A stretch of DNA of 57,036 bases from an uncultured Eubacteriales bacterium (GCA_900549475.1 UROF01000015.1:1-57036); one strand, 5' to 3'; counted from the first letter of the stretch, positions 1 to 8,167 are shown. Numbers and translations are program-made. Notes: generated from the sequence alone by a model not told the origin.

Positions 1-1
1 T

Positions 2-1411
2 CAGCGTGCCATTATCCGTCAGGATAAGAGCAACAACACCGTGGCCATCTACTTCATCGTTGGCGAGCTGGCCAACACTGCTTTCGAGTATGGTGTTGCC
101 ACTCAGGACAAGAATGACACCCACTACACCTATGCCGTGAAGCGCAGCTACATCACCAACGTGATTGAGAACGACCTCTATAAGCTGAACGTCACCTTCT
201 ACGGCAAGGACAACTACACTGAGGTTAACGGCGTCCGTACCATCACTGTTGATTACGCTGATGCCCTGAAGGCTGAGTCCTCCCTGATGATCCACTTCGG
301 TACTCAGGTCAGCCTGGTGGATGCAAATGGTACTCCCATTTCCTCCATCCCCGCTGTTCCTCCTGTTAAGGGTGCTACCTACGGCCTGGTAGTCTATGAC
401 AACGCTGGTAAGCAGTACAGCTACGAGCTGGTTGTGAAGCCTGCTGCTGCTGGTACCGATCTGTACTGCGGTGATGACAAGGTCACCTCTCCCTACATGT
501 ACACCACTGCTACCACCTTCGATAACATGGTGAAGGACTTCACCGCTTCCGCTGGTGCTGAGATCTCCTGGAAGTTCTATGATGAGGCTGGTCGCGAGAT
601 CGCTCCCAACATGAACACCACGATCAATGCGAAGTATGTTGCCATTGCTACCGTGACTGCTCAGAACGACACTTCTGTTGAGTACATGATTTACTTTGAC
701 GATGATGCTCCGAATGCTGCTGAGCAGACTGCCATCATTGTTAACAGCATCAAGAATCCGGCTGATGCCGCTGAGGTAGCTGCCGCTGCCGCGAAGATCA
801 AGGCTGCTGGCGAGGGCTTCACCAATGCCGCTAAGGCTCTGGACAACGTCGGCGTGCCCACCAATGTCCTGGTTCCCGCTATGATGGATGCCTGGGCTGC
901 TGCTGGTACCGCTGCTGACCCCAACTTCAGCAATGCTGGCCTGGTCGGTAAGCTGGTCGATGTCCTGGTCGCAGACCTGGATGACGCTGAGGCTCTGGTG
1001 AACGCCTACCTGGGCTGGCTGGCTAACGAGCTGAAAGTTGCCACTGGTTCTTCTATTGAAAATACCTGTGGCTTGACCATTAATCAGACTGCTACGGGCT
1101 GGGCGATTGATTTCACCAGCGCTGTGGTTACGATGAAGGATCCCGCTACTGGTGAGATTGATAGCAAGGCCATCACTAATTCTGGTCTGAAAGGCCTGAG
1201 CACTAAGCTGGTTGCAAAGCTTGGCGCTGGCTATGACATCGAAGTTACATGGCCCGGTATGATCCAGGATGGCAGTGTTGGTGATTTTGTGGCGCAGTGG
1301 AACACTATGCAGAGCGCCGTTCTTGGCGGAGCTTCTTTCACCCTCACTGTGACCATCTCTGAGACTGCTGAACCCAGCAACACTATTGCCTTCCAGGTTG
1401 TTCTTGGTTAA
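2..1411 (+). CDS. 3' part of a probable surface or secreted protein
   Basis: The reading frame is open from the left edge, so the start lies outside the window; 469 codons are visible. I do not recognise the family. The visible part is rich in Ala, Thr, Val, Asp and Asn with few charged clusters, like the beta-rich repeat domains of S-layer or other extracellular proteins. An Ala-rich, probably helical stretch lies at nt 730-1000. No LPXTG, SLH or membrane anchor is visible at the C-terminus; an anchor could be N-terminal. Codon choice is strongly biased (GCT/GCC Ala, GGT Gly, AAG Lys, AAC Asn) as in highly expressed genes, and differs from most neighbours. Two hairpins follow the TAA stop, the second a good terminator. 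Confidence 0.6.
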   Translation, partial: QRAIIRQDKSNNTVAIYFIVGELANTAFEYGVATQDKNDTHYTYAVKRSYITNVIENDLYKLNVTFYGKDNYTEVNGVRTITVDYADALKAESSLMIHFGTQVSLVDANGTPISSIPAVPPVKGATYGLVVYDNAGKQYSYELVVKPAAAGTDLYCGDDKVTSPYMYTTATTFDNMVKDFTASAGAEISWKFYDEAGREIAPNMNTTINAKYVAIATVTAQNDTSVEYMIYFDDDAPNAAEQTAIIVNSIKNPADAAEVAAAAAKIKAAGEGFTNAAKALDNVGVPTNVLVPAMMDAWAAAGTAADPNFSNAGLVGKLVDVLVADLDDAEALVNAYLGWLANELKVATGSSIENTCGLTINQTATGWAIDFTSAVVTMKDPATGEIDSKAITNSGLKGLSTKLVAKLGAGYDIEVTWPGMIQDGSVGDFVAQWNTMQSAVLGGASFTLTVTISETAEPSNTIAFQVVLG

Positions 1412-1432
1412 TTACAATTTCTTAATTGTAAT
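1411..1432 (+). other. AT-rich hairpin at the 3' end of the surface-protein gene
   Basis: A 9-bp inverted repeat (ATTACAATT, loop TCTT, AATTGTAAT) begins on the last base of the stop codon and sits just before the GC-rich terminator. It may protect or fold the 3' end of an abundant mRNA. Confidence 0.5.
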
Positions 1433-1453
1433 TACTGAGTAAAGCAAAGCGGA

Positions 1454-1485
1454 CCCCCAGGCTTCTGCCTGGGGGTTCGTTCTGT
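1454..1485 (+). terminator. Rho-independent terminator
   Basis: Nine-bp GC-rich stem CCCCCAGGC / GCCTGGGGG with a four-base loop, followed by TTCGTTCTGTTT. It ends the transcript of the left-edge gene. Confidence 0.85.
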
Positions 1486-1962
1486 TTATTTGAAGGCAAT
1501 ATAGTCATAGTTACGTTCAGCAATAATCAACCGGGGATATTGTTTGTCTGCCAGTTTGAGGAGAGTAAAACCAGTATCAGTAAATGTAACACATTCCGGA
1601 AGCGTATTTCCATTTGTAGCAATTTGCCATGTGGCCAATTCATCAGAATTGAGGGAATATGTAATGACGCCGCCATTTATTATCAGAAAGCTGGGCCGAA
1701 ATCCTAAAGTAATAGTCATTTGTTGTCCGGTACCGGTGTAGCTTCCCACCACATAAGGCTTGTTGCTGGAGGTGTAGGCGTTTCCCGCCACCTCATCCGC
1801 CACAGTCTGCGCATTGTCAGCAGCGGCCTGAGCGGCTGCCGCAGCCTGTGCGTTGCTGGTGAGCCCTGCCTCCATATCGCTGCACATCTGGTTGAAATCC
1901 CCCATCATGATGCGATCGCTCTCCACCCACTGGGGCAAGTGATAATTAGTCGTATACTCCAT
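1486..1962 (-). CDS. phage tail-like small protein
   Basis: 158 aa. The N-terminus (residues 1-35, NYHLPQW...DFNQM) resembles the start of tail or structural proteins in clostridial prophages, where a 'T-N-Y-x-L-x-Q-W' motif precedes a helical segment. Residues 35-62 are an Ala/Gln-rich probable coiled coil, and residues 70-158 look like a small beta-rich, fibre-tip-like domain. A ribosome site AAAGGAG precedes the ATG by 8 nt. No other phage gene is adjacent: the gene stands alone between terminators and its base use is more AT-rich than that of its neighbours. It could be a prophage remnant or a domesticated adhesin. The assignment rests on pattern resemblance only. Confidence 0.6.
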   Translation of the reverse strand: MEYTTNYHLPQWVESDRIMMGDFNQMCSDMEAGLTSNAQAAAAAQAAADNAQTVADEVAGNAYTSSNKPYVVGSYTGTGQQMTITLGFRPSFLIINGGVITYSLNSDELATWQIATNGNTLPECVTFTDTGFTLLKLADKQYPRLIIAERNYDYIAFK

Positions 1963-2054
1963 CCAAAATTCTCCTTTTTGTAATCAGATTTGACCTGTTT
2001 CCGGTGTTTTCACCAGCTCCTGCCCCGGGGATATCCCCCGTTGCCGCCCTCATG

Positions 2055-2093
2055 AAAAAACCGTTACACACACGGTGTGTAACGGCTTTTTGT
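2055..2093. terminator. bidirectional hairpin terminator
   Basis: Near-perfect inverted repeat CCGTTACACAC / GTGTGTAACGG. It is followed by CTTTTTG on the plus strand and by a six-T run on the minus strand, so it can terminate in both directions. It separates the WYL/lipoprotein unit from the phage tail-like gene. Confidence 0.8.
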
Positions 2094-2132
2094 TGCCCAA
2101 AACCCGGCAACGGCAAAATATACAAAATATAA

Positions 2133-2196
2133 GCAAAGCGGATGCTTTGCGCAAAAGTTTTTCTTTTGCTACTTTTCTTTTTTCAAAAAGAAAAGT
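2133..2196. repeat. three back-to-back AT-rich hairpins
   Basis: Three contiguous inverted repeats: GCAAAGC-GGAT-GCTTTGC (2133-2150), GCAAAAG-TTTTT-CTTTTGC (2151-2169) and ACTTTTCTTTTT-TC-AAAAAGAAAAGT (2171-2196). No gene covers them. They lie just downstream of the WYL gene stop. The compact multi-hairpin form resembles a dispersed REP/MITE-like element or a complex 3' end. No second copy was noticed in this window. Confidence 0.55.
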
Positions 2197-2213
2197 ATGT
2201 TCATCTTTGAATC

Positions 2214-3194
2214 CTACGACAAAGGCAAATCATACCGTGCCAGCGCCGACTGGGCCAGGTCCCGAAGGGCCTCCTGGGCAGAGGCTGGTTCCAGAATCTT
2301 TGCCTGTCCGCCAAAGCACAGTACCCAGCTGAGGAATGTGGGGCTTACCTCTACCTGAGCAGTGACCACTACTGTACCACTGTCAGTCTTTCGATAATGA
2401 GCTTCCCGGCCAAAGCGATCCATTGCTACATTCAGAAGGCTTCGATCCAGTTCCAATGTCACCCATTGCCGCTCTCCGCTGTGCATATCAAAAATGGTGC
2501 GTACATAGCTGGCCAGATCAAAATCACCCGGCAGCGGGGGACGCAGCTCAGATGCCACCTGGAGGTCGCTCATTCGATCCACTCTGAAATGGATATATTT
2601 GCTCTCCTCAGGGCGGTAAGTGATCAGGTAATAATTCCGATCCACACACAAGGCCACAGGACATTCCTGATAGTAGTTGCCTTCCCGGCGATACTGACGG
2701 CCCCCATCCGTAGACCAGTCAAAGTATTTGAACCGGATACAGTGGTCATCCCGGATCGCTTGATTGATTCCGTCGATATTGTAGTAGAGCTGCTCATTGT
2801 GGGTCTTTACCCGGTTGAGAACGTATACCTGCCGCCGCAGGCTCTTTGCTTGGGCGTTGCTGGCAAGGCCCTCCAGCTTACCAATGAGTTCCATGCTTTT
2901 TTTCGCTGTCAGGAAGGGAGAGGCCTGGACAACATCGATCATAAGCTTCAATTCCGGCAATTCAAACTCCCTTTGGCCCAGATAGTAGCCATGGGTTTTT
3001 CCATGGATATGTACGATATCCATACCGAAGGCCCGCAGCAGTTCCAGATCGTCGTAGATCGCCTTGCGCTCAGCGGGTATATCCATCGCTTCCAGGTAGG
3101 CGATCATGTCGTTAATGGAGACCGGATGCTCCTCATCACTTTGCTGCTGCAGATATTGGGCCAGATACAGAATTTTCAGCTTTTTATGGGCCAT
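2214..3194 (-). CDS. WYL-domain transcriptional regulator
   Basis: 326 aa. The N-terminal ~75 residues are a winged-helix DNA-binding region (KILYLAQYL..., then 'DDLELLRAFGMDI' and 'GYYLGQREFEL'), and the middle (about 135-215) is a WYL ligand-sensing domain with the typical 'IRFKYFDW...P-AL-D-NYYLI' pattern. WYL proteins are DNA-binding regulators that often respond to nucleotide or nucleic-acid ligands. The start is set at MAHKK because AGGAG lies upstream; a longer frame to 3311 would run into the preceding lipoprotein gene. It lies 40 nt after that gene on the same strand, so the two probably share a transcript. The target is unknown. Confidence 0.85.
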   Translation of the reverse strand: MAHKKLKILYLAQYLQQQSDEEHPVSINDMIAYLEAMDIPAERKAIYDDLELLRAFGMDIVHIHGKTHGYYLGQREFELPELKLMIDVVQASPFLTAKKSMELIGKLEGLASNAQAKSLRRQVYVLNRVKTHNEQLYYNIDGINQAIRDDHCIRFKYFDWSTDGGRQYRREGNYYQECPVALCVDRNYYLITYRPEESKYIHFRVDRMSDLQVASELRPPLPGDFDLASYVRTIFDMHSGERQWVTLELDRSLLNVAMDRFGREAHYRKTDSGTVVVTAQVEVSPTFLSWVLCFGGQAKILEPASAQEALRDLAQSALARYDLPLS

Positions 3195-3234
3195 CGCTAC
3201 CGACTCCTCTCCTGTACCTTCTTCCGCGAAAGAT

Positions 3235-3894
3235 TTACTCCTCGGCGGCGCTGTGTCCTTCCTCGGCCAGCTGGTCACGCACTGGCTGCAGAGCATCGCT
3301 GTCAAAAGCAATATAGTTTACAGAGGGATAGCAGTGTGCCGTAAAACTCTCCTCACCACCATCGGTAAGGGCGGCGGAGAGAGCCTGCTGAAAGGCCTCA
3401 TCCAATTCCGCCTTAGCCTTCGTCACCGCAATTACACCGGCAGGGGGCTGGCTGTCAGTCATCAGAATCCCGACGGCGCTGTCCTCGCAGAGGACAAAGT
3501 CCTCGGCAGGCAGCAGCGCGATATCCACGCCGCCGGCAGCCAAGGCATCCGCTGTCGTGCCGCCGGCTGTGCTGACGGTGACAGTAATGGATTCCGCGTC
3601 ATACCCTTGGGCAACCAGTGCCTCGTCCAGTTTCGCGGAGAGATCCTCCAACTGGGACAACAAAGCGTCTGCACTCTCCCAGTCCATTACAATCTCCACC
3701 GTAAGAGCCCCCAAAGTGACAGGCCCCTCATCCTCGGGGGTATCCGTGTCATCCGGTTCAACCGGCTCAACAGGCTGATTGGTCTCTACCTGATCGTCTG
3801 TATTGTTGTTATTTTCCGATTCCGTATGGTTATTCCCGCAGGCTGCCAGCAGCAGGCACAACACCAGCACCAACGGTAAAAATAGTTTTTTCAT
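3235..3894 (-). CDS. putative substrate-binding lipoprotein (PhnD-like)
   Basis: 219 aa. It has a lipoprotein signal peptide: MKK, a hydrophobic core, then lipobox LAAC with Cys19. An acidic Asn/Asp/Glu/Pro-rich linker (about 20-60) precedes a domain resembling the phosphonate/ABC substrate-binding fold ('LGALTVEIVMDW', 'VSTAGGTTADALAAGGVDIALLP', 'VNYIAFDS'). The domain looks shorter than a complete PhnD protein. No ABC permease or ATPase is next to it; the co-directional neighbour is a WYL regulator. AGGAGGT sets the start 10 nt ahead of the ATG. It may be an orphan binding protein or sensor; the ligand cannot be told from sequence. Confidence 0.7.
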   Translation of the reverse strand: MKKLFLPLVLVLCLLLAACGNNHTESENNNNTDDQVETNQPVEPVEPDDTDTPEDEGPVTLGALTVEIVMDWESADALLSQLEDLSAKLDEALVAQGYDAESITVTVSTAGGTTADALAAGGVDIALLPAEDFVLCEDSAVGILMTDSQPPAGVIAVTKAKAELDEAFQQALSAALTDGGEESFTAHCYPSVNYIAFDSDALQPVRDQLAEEGHSAAEE

Positions 3895-3971
3895 TTTTAG
3901 AAGACCTCCTGAAGGGGATTTGCTTATGAGTATACCATATCTGGAAAATCTCCGCAAGGCTGCCTCTCTCT

Positions 3972-4021
3972 GGAGAAAAATAGCAGCCGCCGGAACGGAA
4001 AAGTCCCCATCCCGGCGGCTG
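3972..4021 (-). terminator. terminator after the HD-domain gene
   Basis: Ten-bp stem CAGCCGCCGG / CCGGCGGCTG around a 19-nt loop. On the minus strand it is followed by CTATTTTTCTCC. It lies just after the HD gene stop. Confidence 0.6.
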
Positions 4022-4048
4022 TGATGTACAAGCGGAGTGAAAAAAGTG

Positions 4049-4627
4049 TTACAGAGCAGCCATGGCGGCGCTGATATCTGCCTCGCAGGAGCGCATAGCC
4101 TGGATCGTACGTTCAAAAAGGGTGTCCAGCTCCCAGCCCAGATTCTCCGCCCCCTGGCGGATCACATCCCGACTGCACCCGGCTGCAAATTTCTTGTCCT
4201 TGAACTTCTTCTTCAGGCTGCTGACCTCCATGTCCATGACACTGTGGCTGGGCCGCATAAGAGCTGCGGCACCGATCAGGCCGGTAAGTTCGTCGGCGGC
4301 AAAGAGGACTTTCTCCATCTCATGCTCCGGGGCCACGTCAGAGCAGAGACCGTAGGCGTGACTGACCACTGCATGGATCAGTTCCTCGCTGGCGCCTGCC
4401 GGCTGCAGCAGCTCCGGCGCTTTCTTACAGTGCTCCTCCGGCCAAAGCTCAAAATCGATGTCGTGGAGCAGGCCAACCATGGCCCAAAAATCTGCCTGGT
4501 CACTGTAACCCAGTTCCCGGGCATACCAGGCCATAACTCCCTCCACAGTCAGGGCATGCTGGATATGAAAGGGTTCCTTGTTGTACTGGCGCAGCAGTGC
4601 CAGTGCCTCGTCTCTTGTGTTCAGCAT
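4049..4627 (-). CDS. HD-domain phosphohydrolase-like protein
   Basis: 192 aa. Metal-binding residues of the HD superfamily are visible: His24 (HIQHALTVEG), His55-Asp56 (LLHDID) and Asp112 (FAADELTG), with an intervening His90. HD proteins hydrolyse phosphate esters of nucleotides or related compounds; the substrate here is unknown. It resembles the stand-alone 'HDIG-like' hydrolases of Clostridia. AAAGGAG precedes the ATG. It follows the ferritin-like gene by 35 nt on the same strand, so it may belong to the tail of the aro transcript. Confidence 0.8.
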   Translation of the reverse strand: MLNTRDEALALLRQYNKEPFHIQHALTVEGVMAWYARELGYSDQADFWAMVGLLHDIDFELWPEEHCKKAPELLQPAGASEELIHAVVSHAYGLCSDVAPEHEMEKVLFAADELTGLIGAAALMRPSHSVMDMEVSSLKKKFKDKKFAAGCSRDVIRQGAENLGWELDTLFERTIQAMRSCEADISAAMAAL

Positions 4628-4662
4628 GGTAATCGTTCTCCTTTGTTGATATGCAATTGTCC

Positions 4663-5322
4663 TCAGCAGAGGACTTCACCCAACATACGCATTACGGCAT
4701 CCGCCCGGCTATAGGATTGTTCGCCCAGTTCCTGCAGCAAACTGGACAGGCAGGTATCTGTCGTCTCCTCCGCAGCCCGCTGATAGGCAAAGCCGTTGCA
4801 TGCCTCCTGATGGTAGCAGTGGCGCAGGGCCTCCGCCAGGCTGCTGAAACGGGTCCGCTCCAAAGGGACCTCCGGTGTACAGCAGGTGCCTTCGATCAGA
4901 TAGCAGGCCGCCTGCAGACGGCGCGCCGCCTCTCTTTTTTCCATCGCCATACGGCGCAGGAGGCGAGCAGCGTTCCGGCTGCACACCTGCCGGGATAATG
5001 CGGCGCAGCAGCGGCTCTCCGCCAGTTCCTCCTCCATAAATCCCTTCAGGCTTTGCAGAGCCCCTCTGGTGTTAGTACCCATGCAGCAGGGCTGCATGGC
5101 CGTCTCCGGCATCATTTCTTCCTGAACAGGGGGCATGATCTCCTCCGCCGGAGGGGACGGGAATTGGATCTCGGTCTCCGGCAGGGTGACCTCGCTGCTC
5201 TCTCCCCGAACATCGGGATAGGGATTCAGCTCTGGAGAGACCCGCTGCCAGATACGGTCGTACATACGATAATCACACACGGCGCCGGTCTCCTGATCCA
5301 GGCCGTAGTCAGTATACTCCAT
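4663..5322 (-). CDS. ferritin-like domain protein
   Basis: 219 aa. The first ~75 residues are acidic, Pro-rich and probably unstructured. The remainder (about 80-215) is helical with ferritin-like/rubrerythrin-type spacing of Glu and His ('GFMEEELAESRCCAALSRQ', 'LLRRMAMEKREAARRL', 'RHCYHQEACNGFAYQ'). Similar small proteins occur widely in Clostridia without a proven role; metal binding is inferred. It is unusually rich in Cys. The start MEYTDYG is chosen because of AAAGGAGG 9 nt upstream. It lies 49 nt downstream of aroQ and is probably read from the same operon. Confidence 0.6.
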   Translation of the reverse strand: MEYTDYGLDQETGAVCDYRMYDRIWQRVSPELNPYPDVRGESSEVTLPETEIQFPSPPAEEIMPPVQEEMMPETAMQPCCMGTNTRGALQSLKGFMEEELAESRCCAALSRQVCSRNAARLLRRMAMEKREAARRLQAACYLIEGTCCTPEVPLERTRFSSLAEALRHCYHQEACNGFAYQRAAEETTDTCLSSLLQELGEQSYSRADAVMRMLGEVLC

Positions 5323-5371
5323 AGAAACAGCCTCCTTTACAGGCCATTCTATGCAGCTCCTTCTCAAATTG

Positions 5372-5806
5372 TCATTGTCCGGCCAAAGAGAGCAGATATT
5401 CTGCCGCCATACGGTACCCTTCAAAGCCGTAGCCCGCATACGTCTTGACGCAGGCCATGCCGGCATAGGACACCTGGCGGAAATCCTCCCGCTCCGATAC
5501 TTTGGAGATGTGGACCTCCACCGCCGGCAGAGACACCGCCTTCAGTGCATCCAAAATGGCTACGCTGGTGTGGGTATAGGCAGCAGGGTTGATGACAATG
5601 GCATCCATCTTCCCCCAGGCCGCCTGAATGGCATCCACCAGGGCACCCTCATGGTTGGACTGGAAGATCTCACAGGAGATATCCAGCTCCCGGCAGAAAT
5701 CCCGGATATAGGTCTCCAGGTCAGCGTAGGTCTGCTTCCCATAGATATCCGGCTCCCGGATGCCCAGCATATTCAGGTTGGGTCCGTTGAGAAACAAAAT
5801 CTTCAT
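5372..5806 (-). CDS. aroQ: 3-dehydroquinate dehydratase, type II
   Basis: 144 aa, the family's usual length. It converts 3-dehydroquinate to 3-dehydroshikimate, step 3 of the shikimate pathway. Signature motifs: NGPNLNMLG at 7-15, catalytic Tyr22 (IYG), Asn73, His79 (NPAAYTHTS), His99 (EVHISK) and Arg110. Its ATG overlaps the TGA of the aroE/aroK fusion gene in an ATGA arrangement, so translation is probably coupled. It is the last pathway gene of the aro operon. Confidence 0.97.
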   Translation of the reverse strand: MKILFLNGPNLNMLGIREPDIYGKQTYADLETYIRDFCRELDISCEIFQSNHEGALVDAIQAAWGKMDAIVINPAAYTHTSVAILDALKAVSLPAVEVHISKVSEREDFRQVSYAGMACVKTYAGYGFEGYRMAAEYLLSLAGQ

Positions 5807-7026
5807 CGTCTCTTCAGCTCTCTTTCTATCTGAGCTAGAGTATGCGCCAGAGGCCCGTTGTTGTCAATGACCTCGTCAGCAAAAGCAGCGTAAAGGGGAG
5901 CGCGCTGCCGCCACAGATCTTCCGCCGCCACCCGCTGGGAGACAGGCCTCCCGTCAGTGGGCAAAAGTGAGATATCCCGCAGCAGATGGAAGATCACGCC
6001 GTTCTGCCGGAGGGGCCACAGGTTTTCCGGACGGGTGACCACCCCACCGCCGGTACTGATGACGCAGCCGGTACGGCTCCCCGCTTCCCGGACAGTCTGG
6101 CTCTCCCGGCGACGGAATCCCTCTTCACCCTCCTGGGCAAAGATCTCCGGAATGGAGCACCCCGCCGCACGGACGATCTCTTCGTCCACATCCACCAGCG
6201 GCTTGCCCAGCTGCCGAGCCAGAGCCTCGCCCACCGTAGTCTTGCCGCAGCCGGGCATACCGATGAGGATCACATTGCGCTGGGCGTCGGTAAGCTCTCC
6301 CAGGACGGTCTCCACCCGGCTTTCCGGAATATCCGTGCCGGTAAACAGCTCCGCGGCCCGCCAGGCCTGGGCCACCAGCATGGGCAGCCCTCCGGAGCAG
6401 GGCAGGCCCCTCTCCTCCGCCGCCAGGATCAGGGCGGTGCGCAGAGGGTTATACACCACATCCAGCACCCCGGTGAGCCGGGGAAAGTCATTCAAATTTA
6501 CCGCCGCCTGGCCGCAGTTGGGGTACATGCCCACAGGGGTAGTATTGATGAGGACCTGGGCGTCGGCGTGGCGGGAGAGGTCCTGGTAGTTGTTTTCTCC
6601 CCGCCGGGAGATCACCACGATCTCCTTTGCGCCCAGGGTATGGGCAGCGGCCCGGGCGGTGTGGCTGGTACCGCCGCTGCCCAGAATCACCACCTTTTTC
6701 CCCGCCATGTCCACACCTGACCGCTTCGCCAGGTAGATAAGGCCGTCGATATCCGTGTTGTAGCCCATGAGGCGGCCGTTTCGGTTCACAATGGTGTTCA
6801 CCGCGCCGATGGCGGCGGCCCGGGGTTCCACCTCGTCACACAGAGGGATCACCGTCTGCTTGTAGGGGATGGTGACGTTCAGACCCCTGAAGTCCCGACG
6901 GCGGAGAAGGGGTTCCACCTCCTCCGGCGGCGTGGGGAAAAGCTGGTAGTCGTATCCCGCCAGGGAGCGGTGGATCTGGGGAGAGAAGCTGTGGCCCAGT
7001 TTCTCTCCCAGAAGGCCGTATTCCAT
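5803..7026 (-). CDS. aroE: shikimate dehydrogenase-shikimate kinase fusion
   Basis: 407 aa two-domain protein. Residues 1-245 are AroE: shikimate-binding SFSPQIH, catalytic Lys56 (IPYKQ), Asp92 (NTDIDG) and the NADP-binding GSGGTS at 116-121. Residues 250-407 are AroK: Walker A GMPGCGKT at 256-263, VDVDEEI, the STGGGVV shikimate-binding loop and a DGRP lid. The fusion covers reduction of 3-dehydroshikimate and phosphorylation of shikimate, two consecutive steps, in one chain. The start MEYGLL is chosen over one 24 nt upstream because GAGGTG sits ahead of it. It starts 1 nt after the pheA stop and overlaps aroQ by 4 nt. Confidence 0.95.
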   Translation of the reverse strand: MEYGLLGEKLGHSFSPQIHRSLAGYDYQLFPTPPEEVEPLLRRRDFRGLNVTIPYKQTVIPLCDEVEPRAAAIGAVNTIVNRNGRLMGYNTDIDGLIYLAKRSGVDMAGKKVVILGSGGTSHTARAAAHTLGAKEIVVISRRGENNYQDLSRHADAQVLINTTPVGMYPNCGQAAVNLNDFPRLTGVLDVVYNPLRTALILAAEERGLPCSGGLPMLVAQAWRAAELFTGTDIPESRVETVLGELTDAQRNVILIGMPGCGKTTVGEALARQLGKPLVDVDEEIVRAAGCSIPEIFAQEGEEGFRRRESQTVREAGSRTGCVISTGGGVVTRPENLWPLRQNGVIFHLLRDISLLPTDGRPVSQRVAAEDLWRQRAPLYAAFADEVIDNNGPLAHTLAQIERELKRR

Positions 7027-7027
7027 C

Positions 7028-8164
7028 TTAAAACACCTCGCTGTAGGCACCCAGGAAGGTAAAGAACTCCTCCTTCTCCAGCTGGCTGAGGACAGTCTGG
7101 GTGTCCTTGTTCCATACAGAGGCCTCTACATCAAAGTAGAAGCGGAACTCAAAGTCCTTGCCGGGGATGGGGCGGCTCTCCAGCTTGCAGATGTTGAGGC
7201 CCCGGGTGGCAAACTTAGCGATCAGGCTGTAGAGAGAGCCGGGGCGGTGGCTGGCAGAAGCCACGAAGGTGATCTTCCCGGCCCCCTCATACACCTCCAG
7301 CTCCTTGGAGATGCAGATGAAGCGGGTGTAGTTGTGGTCACTGTTGGCCACGTGGTCGCTGAGAATATTCAGGCCGTAGAGTCCGGCACAGTTGGCGGAG
7401 GCAATGGCGGCAATATCTGTGCGGCCGCTTTCAGAGACATACTTGGCAGCGGCGGCGTTGTTGCTGAACACGGTAACTTTAGCGCCGCTGTTTTTCAGGA
7501 ACTCGCTGCATTGGTTGAGGGCCTGCTCGTGGGCCACCACCTCTTTCACATCCTTCATCTGGACGCCGGGCCGGGCCAGCAGGCAGTGCTCCACCTTCAG
7601 CTTGAGGCTGCGGACGATCTTGCAGTTGTAGCGCTCCATAAGGTCGTAGACCTCAGTGACAGAACCGGCGGAGCTGTTCTCGATAGGCAGGATGCCATAG
7701 CGGCACATCCCCGCCTCCACCGCGCGGAATACGCCCTCAAAGCGGTTGCAGTAGAGGATCTGACTGACGGGGAAGAGCTTGTCGCAAGCCATCTGGGAAT
7801 AGGCTCCCTCCGCTCCCTGGCAGGCCACAATGGCCCGCTTGGGAAACTCTCCGGTGCGCTCTGCCGCTGCCAGGATCTCACGGACTAGGGCGGACTCACC
7901 GGTGGAGAGCCGGTCCTCCTGGTAGTCCCGGCTCAGCTCCAGAATGGTGGAGTAAAGGATCTTGGTGTACTCCTCCAACTCCTGGCCGCACAGTCCCGTG
8001 ACCCGGTAGAGGATCTCCCGCTCCCGGCCGGAGGCCATAACGGGCGTATTGGTCTCCTTTTTGTAGTCCGCCACATGGCGGACGATCTCCATACGCTGCT
8101 TGAACAGGGCGGTCATCTGATCGTCAATGGTGTCAAGCTGAGCACGATAGTCTTTCAGATCCAT
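7028..8164 (-). CDS. pheA: bifunctional chorismate mutase/prephenate dehydratase
   Basis: 378 aa P-protein for phenylalanine synthesis. Residues 1-90 are an AroQ-type chorismate mutase (DLKDYRAQLDTIDDQ... with RMEIVRHVADYK). Residues about 108-290 are prephenate dehydratase (QGAEGAYSQMA, ILPIENSSAGSV, catalytic NYTRF). The end is an ACT domain (KITFVASASHRPGSLYSLI, then the Phe-binding ESRP motif), which implies feedback inhibition by phenylalanine. It lies 3 nt after aroC in the same operon as tyrA, so both end-product branches are co-transcribed. Confidence 0.96.
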   Translation of the reverse strand: MDLKDYRAQLDTIDDQMTALFKQRMEIVRHVADYKKETNTPVMASGREREILYRVTGLCGQELEEYTKILYSTILELSRDYQEDRLSTGESALVREILAAAERTGEFPKRAIVACQGAEGAYSQMACDKLFPVSQILYCNRFEGVFRAVEAGMCRYGILPIENSSAGSVTEVYDLMERYNCKIVRSLKLKVEHCLLARPGVQMKDVKEVVAHEQALNQCSEFLKNSGAKVTVFSNNAAAAKYVSESGRTDIAAIASANCAGLYGLNILSDHVANSDHNYTRFICISKELEVYEGAGKITFVASASHRPGSLYSLIAKFATRGLNICKLESRPIPGKDFEFRFYFDVEASVWNKDTQTVLSQLEKEEFFTFLGAYSEVF

Positions 8165-8167
8165 GAT

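Noticed and set aside
4663..5466. longer start for the ferritin-like protein
   Set aside because: The extra 48 codons run back into aroQ and lack a ribosome site; AAAGGAGG sits properly before the internal ATG at 5322.
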